DNA of 64,000 nt from Bradyrhizobium liaoningense. GTDB taxonomy: Bacteria > Pseudomonadota > Alphaproteobacteria > Rhizobiales > Xanthobacteraceae. Positions 61,745 to 64,000 of this stretch are shown piece by piece (position 1 is the stretch's first letter; each line of letters begins with the position of its first letter). The notes beneath the pieces are model-generated. The model had not been told where the DNA came from. It made no database searches and saw nothing but the letters and a program-made list of their open reading frames with translations. The translations under genes were made by a program, and so were the position numbers. The stretch spans positions 124,001-188,000 of the forward strand of contig NZ_JAFCJM010000002.1 of NCBI RefSeq assembly GCF_018130955.1. The letters are read 5' to 3'.

Positions 61745-63423
61745 TGTCTGCTACCACCAGAACAGGTTTGTGGTGCGTCGCTCTTGTGCTCGGAGCCGCC
61801 ATCATCGCGTTTCCGCTCTACGTCAACGGCTACTACCTCGCGCTCGGCATCAGCATCCTCTACTTCACGATCCTTGCGACGGCGTGGGCGATGTTCTCCG
61901 GCCCGACGCGTTACATTTCGCTGGCGACCGTCGCCTTCTTTGGCATCGGCGCCTATACGGCAGCGGTCCTCGGCGAGACCTGGCCCTGGCCGGCCGTGCT
62001 GCTCGCAGCCGCCGCCATCGGCGCGCTCGTGGCTGGGATCACCGGCCTGTCGACGCTGCGTCTGTCCGGCATCTACTTCGTGATCTTCTCCTTTGGTCTC
62101 GCCGAGCTCATCCGCCAGCTCGTGATCTGGTACGAGGTCAACATCCACAAATCGGTCGGCCGCTATCTCTTCAGCGCCGTGACGCAGGATGTTCTCTACT
62201 GGCAGCTGCTCGGGCTTGCCGCCCTCGTCTTCCTGACCGGCTTCCTGCTGGGACGCTCGCGTTACGGCCTGGCGCTGCGCGCGATCGGGGCGGACGAAAC
62301 GGCGGCCAGCCATTCGGGTATCGACGCAACCCGCATCAAGCTCGCGATATTCGTCGTGAGCGCCGTCTTCATGTCGGTGACCGGCGCAGTGATGGCGCCA
62401 CGCTGGACCTATATCGATCCGTCGATCGCCTTCAACCCGATGATCTCGTTCCAGGTCGTCATCATGGCCCTGCTCGGCGGCGCCGGCTCGCTGTTCGGCC
62501 CCGTGCTCGGCGTGATCCCGCTGGTGCTGCTGTTCGAGGTCCTGACCGCAACGCTGCCGAACCATTTCAGCATCGTGCTCGGCGCGATCTTCGTGATGAT
62601 CGTCATGCTGCTGCCCAGGGGCGTGATCGGGCTGATCGGGCCGGTGCAGCGCAAGGCGCCGGCAAGCGATGCTGTCGCGGCCAAGCCGTCGACGCGTGAG
62701 CAGAGTGGACAGCTCTTGCGGGTCGACGACGTCGGCAAGTCGTTTGGCGGCCTGCGCGCGGTCGATCAGGTCAGCTTTGAGGTGACGCGCGGCCAGATCG
62801 TCGGGATCATTGGCCCGAATGGCTCCGGCAAGACGACGCTGCTCAACATGCTCTCCGGCGCACTGGTGCCGTCCGGGGGATCGATCCGGTTCGGCGGCGT
62901 CATGATCGGCGGAGTGAAGCCGCATCGGATCGCACGCCTCGGCCTTGCCCGCACCTTCCAATTGGTGCGCGTGATGGCGGACCTGACGGTTGCGGAGAAC
63001 GTCGCGGCTGCGGCGCTATTCAGGAGCGCGGCCGCCGGCGGCGGAGAGACGACCGTCGAGCTGCTCGATCTCGTCGGGCTCGGCAAGATGCAGGACATTC
63101 CGGCCGGAGACCTGACCTATATCGACCAGAAGCGCCTGGAGCTTGCGCGCGCGCTGGCGCTTAGTCCCCAGCTCGTGCTGCTCGACGAATGGCTCGCAGG
63201 TCTCAACCCCAGCGAGCTCGAGACCGGCATTGCCCTGATCGCAAAACTGCGCGACCGCGGCACGACCATCATCATGGTCGAGCACGTGATGGACGCGATC
63301 CGCGCGCTGTGCAGCCATTGCATCGTGATGAACGCCGGCAGCGTGATCGCACGCGGCGCGCCGGATGCGGTGCTGTCCGACCCGACGGTCATCACGGCCT
63401 ACCTTGGAGAGGCCGATGCTTGA
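61744..63423 (+). CDS. Fused ABC permease-ATPase (LivM-LivG)
   Basis: 559 aa. Residues about 1-305 are the LivM permease (AWAMFSGPTRYISLATVAFFGIGAYTAAVL; MALLGGAGSLFGPVLG). From about 325 it is the LivG ATPase with Walker A GPNGSGKTTLLN, Q-loop RTFQLVRVM and Walker B LVLLDEWLAGLNP. The signature is LTYIDQKRLELARAL, lacking the usual Gly-Gln core. The H-loop is MVEHVM. GTG 61741 is an alternative start. Overlaps the LivF gene by eight bases. Confidence 0.92.
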   Translation: MSATTRTGLWCVALVLGAAIIAFPLYVNGYYLALGISILYFTILATAWAMFSGPTRYISLATVAFFGIGAYTAAVLGETWPWPAVLLAAAAIGALVAGITGLSTLRLSGIYFVIFSFGLAELIRQLVIWYEVNIHKSVGRYLFSAVTQDVLYWQLLGLAALVFLTGFLLGRSRYGLALRAIGADETAASHSGIDATRIKLAIFVVSAVFMSVTGAVMAPRWTYIDPSIAFNPMISFQVVIMALLGGAGSLFGPVLGVIPLVLLFEVLTATLPNHFSIVLGAIFVMIVMLLPRGVIGLIGPVQRKAPASDAVAAKPSTREQSGQLLRVDDVGKSFGGLRAVDQVSFEVTRGQIVGIIGPNGSGKTTLLNMLSGALVPSGGSIRFGGVMIGGVKPHRIARLGLARTFQLVRVMADLTVAENVAAAALFRSAAAGGGETTVELLDLVGLGKMQDIPAGDLTYIDQKRLELARALALSPQLVLLDEWLAGLNPSELETGIALIAKLRDRGTTIIMVEHVMDAIRALCSHCIVMNAGSVIARGAPDAVLSDPTVITAYLGEADA

Positions 63424-64000
63424 GATATCAGCCCTCTCCCATTTCTACGGCAAGCACCAGGCGCTTGCCGAAATCGCGCTCGACATCGCCAGCGGCGAGA
63501 TCGTCGCGATCCTCGGCGCCAACGGTGCGGGCAAGTCGACGTTGCTGAAGATGATCGCCGGCCTCATCAAGCCCGCACCGGGCCTGACGCTGCGATTTGA
63601 GGGCGCTGATATCGCCGAGCTACCGGCGCATCTCATCGTCGAGCGCGGCATCGCGCTGGTGCCGGAAGGCCGTGGCATTTTTGGCGAACTGACGGTCGCC
63701 GAGAACCTGCAGCTCGGCGCCTACCCTGCCCGCGCCCGTGCCAGCGAAGCGGACCGGCTGGCAAAGGTGCTGGCGTTGTTTCCGCGCCTCACCGAACGGA
63801 TGACGCAGGCGGTGCGGACCATGAGCGGCGGTGAGCAGCAGATGGTCGCGATCGGCCGCGCGCTGATGTCCAACCCCACGCTGCTGCTGCTCGACGAACC
63901 CTCCCTCGGCCTCTCGCCGCTGCTCAGCCGCGAAGTATTCCGGGCGTTGAAGCAGATCCGCGAAAGTGGTGTCAGCGTGCTGCTGGTGGAGCAGAACGCC
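63416..64000 (+). CDS. ABC ATPase (LivF-like), partial at window end
   Basis: 195 residues visible; the gene continues past the window. Walker A GANGAGKSTLLK, signature MSGGEQQMVAIGRAL, Walker B LLLLDEPSLGLSP, and LLVEQNA at the break. Complete proteins are about 235 aa, so about 40 are missing. Fourth component of the importer with intact motifs. Confidence 0.92.
   Translation, partial: MLEISALSHFYGKHQALAEIALDIASGEIVAILGANGAGKSTLLKMIAGLIKPAPGLTLRFEGADIAELPAHLIVERGIALVPEGRGIFGELTVAENLQLGAYPARARASEADRLAKVLALFPRLTERMTQAVRTMSGGEQQMVAIGRALMSNPTLLLLDEPSLGLSPLLSREVFRALKQIRESGVSVLLVEQNA

Overview
The window reads as chromosomal DNA of a GC-rich alphaproteobacterium, most probably Bradyrhizobium or a close relative. 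The evidence is the high-GC codon use, the dacC-type/tmk/holB/metG/tatD/MBL gene order, a DUF1476 (ATPase zeta) gene, numerous ABC/TRAP uptake systems, and a rhizobial interspersed repeat after holB. No rRNA, CRISPR array, phage integrase or transposase was seen. One tRNA, Ser(UGA), is present.

Layout. 0.1-8 kb: class III nucleotide cyclase, two small proteins, glucokinase, nicotinamidase (pncA), a PHA-synthase-like hydrolase, a dihaem cytochrome c, NAD synthetase (nadE) and a GrlR-like protein. 8.0-12.4 kb: a compact azole-type RiPP (TOMM) cluster on the minus strand. It holds a Cys-rich precursor with a Sec-signal-like leader, an intergenic hairpin, a fused E1-like/YcaO cyclodehydratase and a SagB-type dehydrogenase. 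A two-domain VOC protein lies divergently beside it. 14-17 kb: ilvD, a small secreted protein and the tRNA. 17.1-26.9 kb: a nine-gene minus-strand catabolic operon (peptide-type ABC importer, three-subunit FAD/2Fe-2S amine or imino-acid dehydrogenase, SDR) facing a divergent IclR regulator. 27-33.6 kb: a gene-poor accessory stretch of very small ORFs, many with one hydrophobic segment, frameshifted or truncated genes, an H-NS-like fragment, an ATPase zeta-subunit homologue and a YqhA-type membrane protein.

33.6-43.4 kb is housekeeping: rlpA, an epoxide-hydrolase-like gene, D-Ala-D-Ala carboxypeptidase, tmk, holB, metG with a long histone-H1-like N-terminal extension, a TatD nuclease, an MBL hydrolase and a DUF5672 protein. 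43.4-47.1 kb: an autotransporter-like barrel protein and three TadE/TadG pseudopilin-like genes. 47.4-52 kb: acyl-CoA ligase plus a TRAP transporter (fused DctQM and a DctP). 52.4-58.3 kb: DyP peroxidase with an unknown partner, a TetR/O-methyltransferase pair, a secreted protein and a TAXI-type binding protein. 58.4-64 kb: an AraC regulator divergent from a branched-chain-type ABC importer whose permease LivM and ATPase LivG are fused; the last gene runs off the window.

The TOMM cluster is the strongest candidate for an under-described system: precursor, maturation enzymes, promoter, internal terminator and a possible self-protection gene lie within about 5.4 kb. Database identity was not checked; family calls come from motifs and general knowledge of the families.
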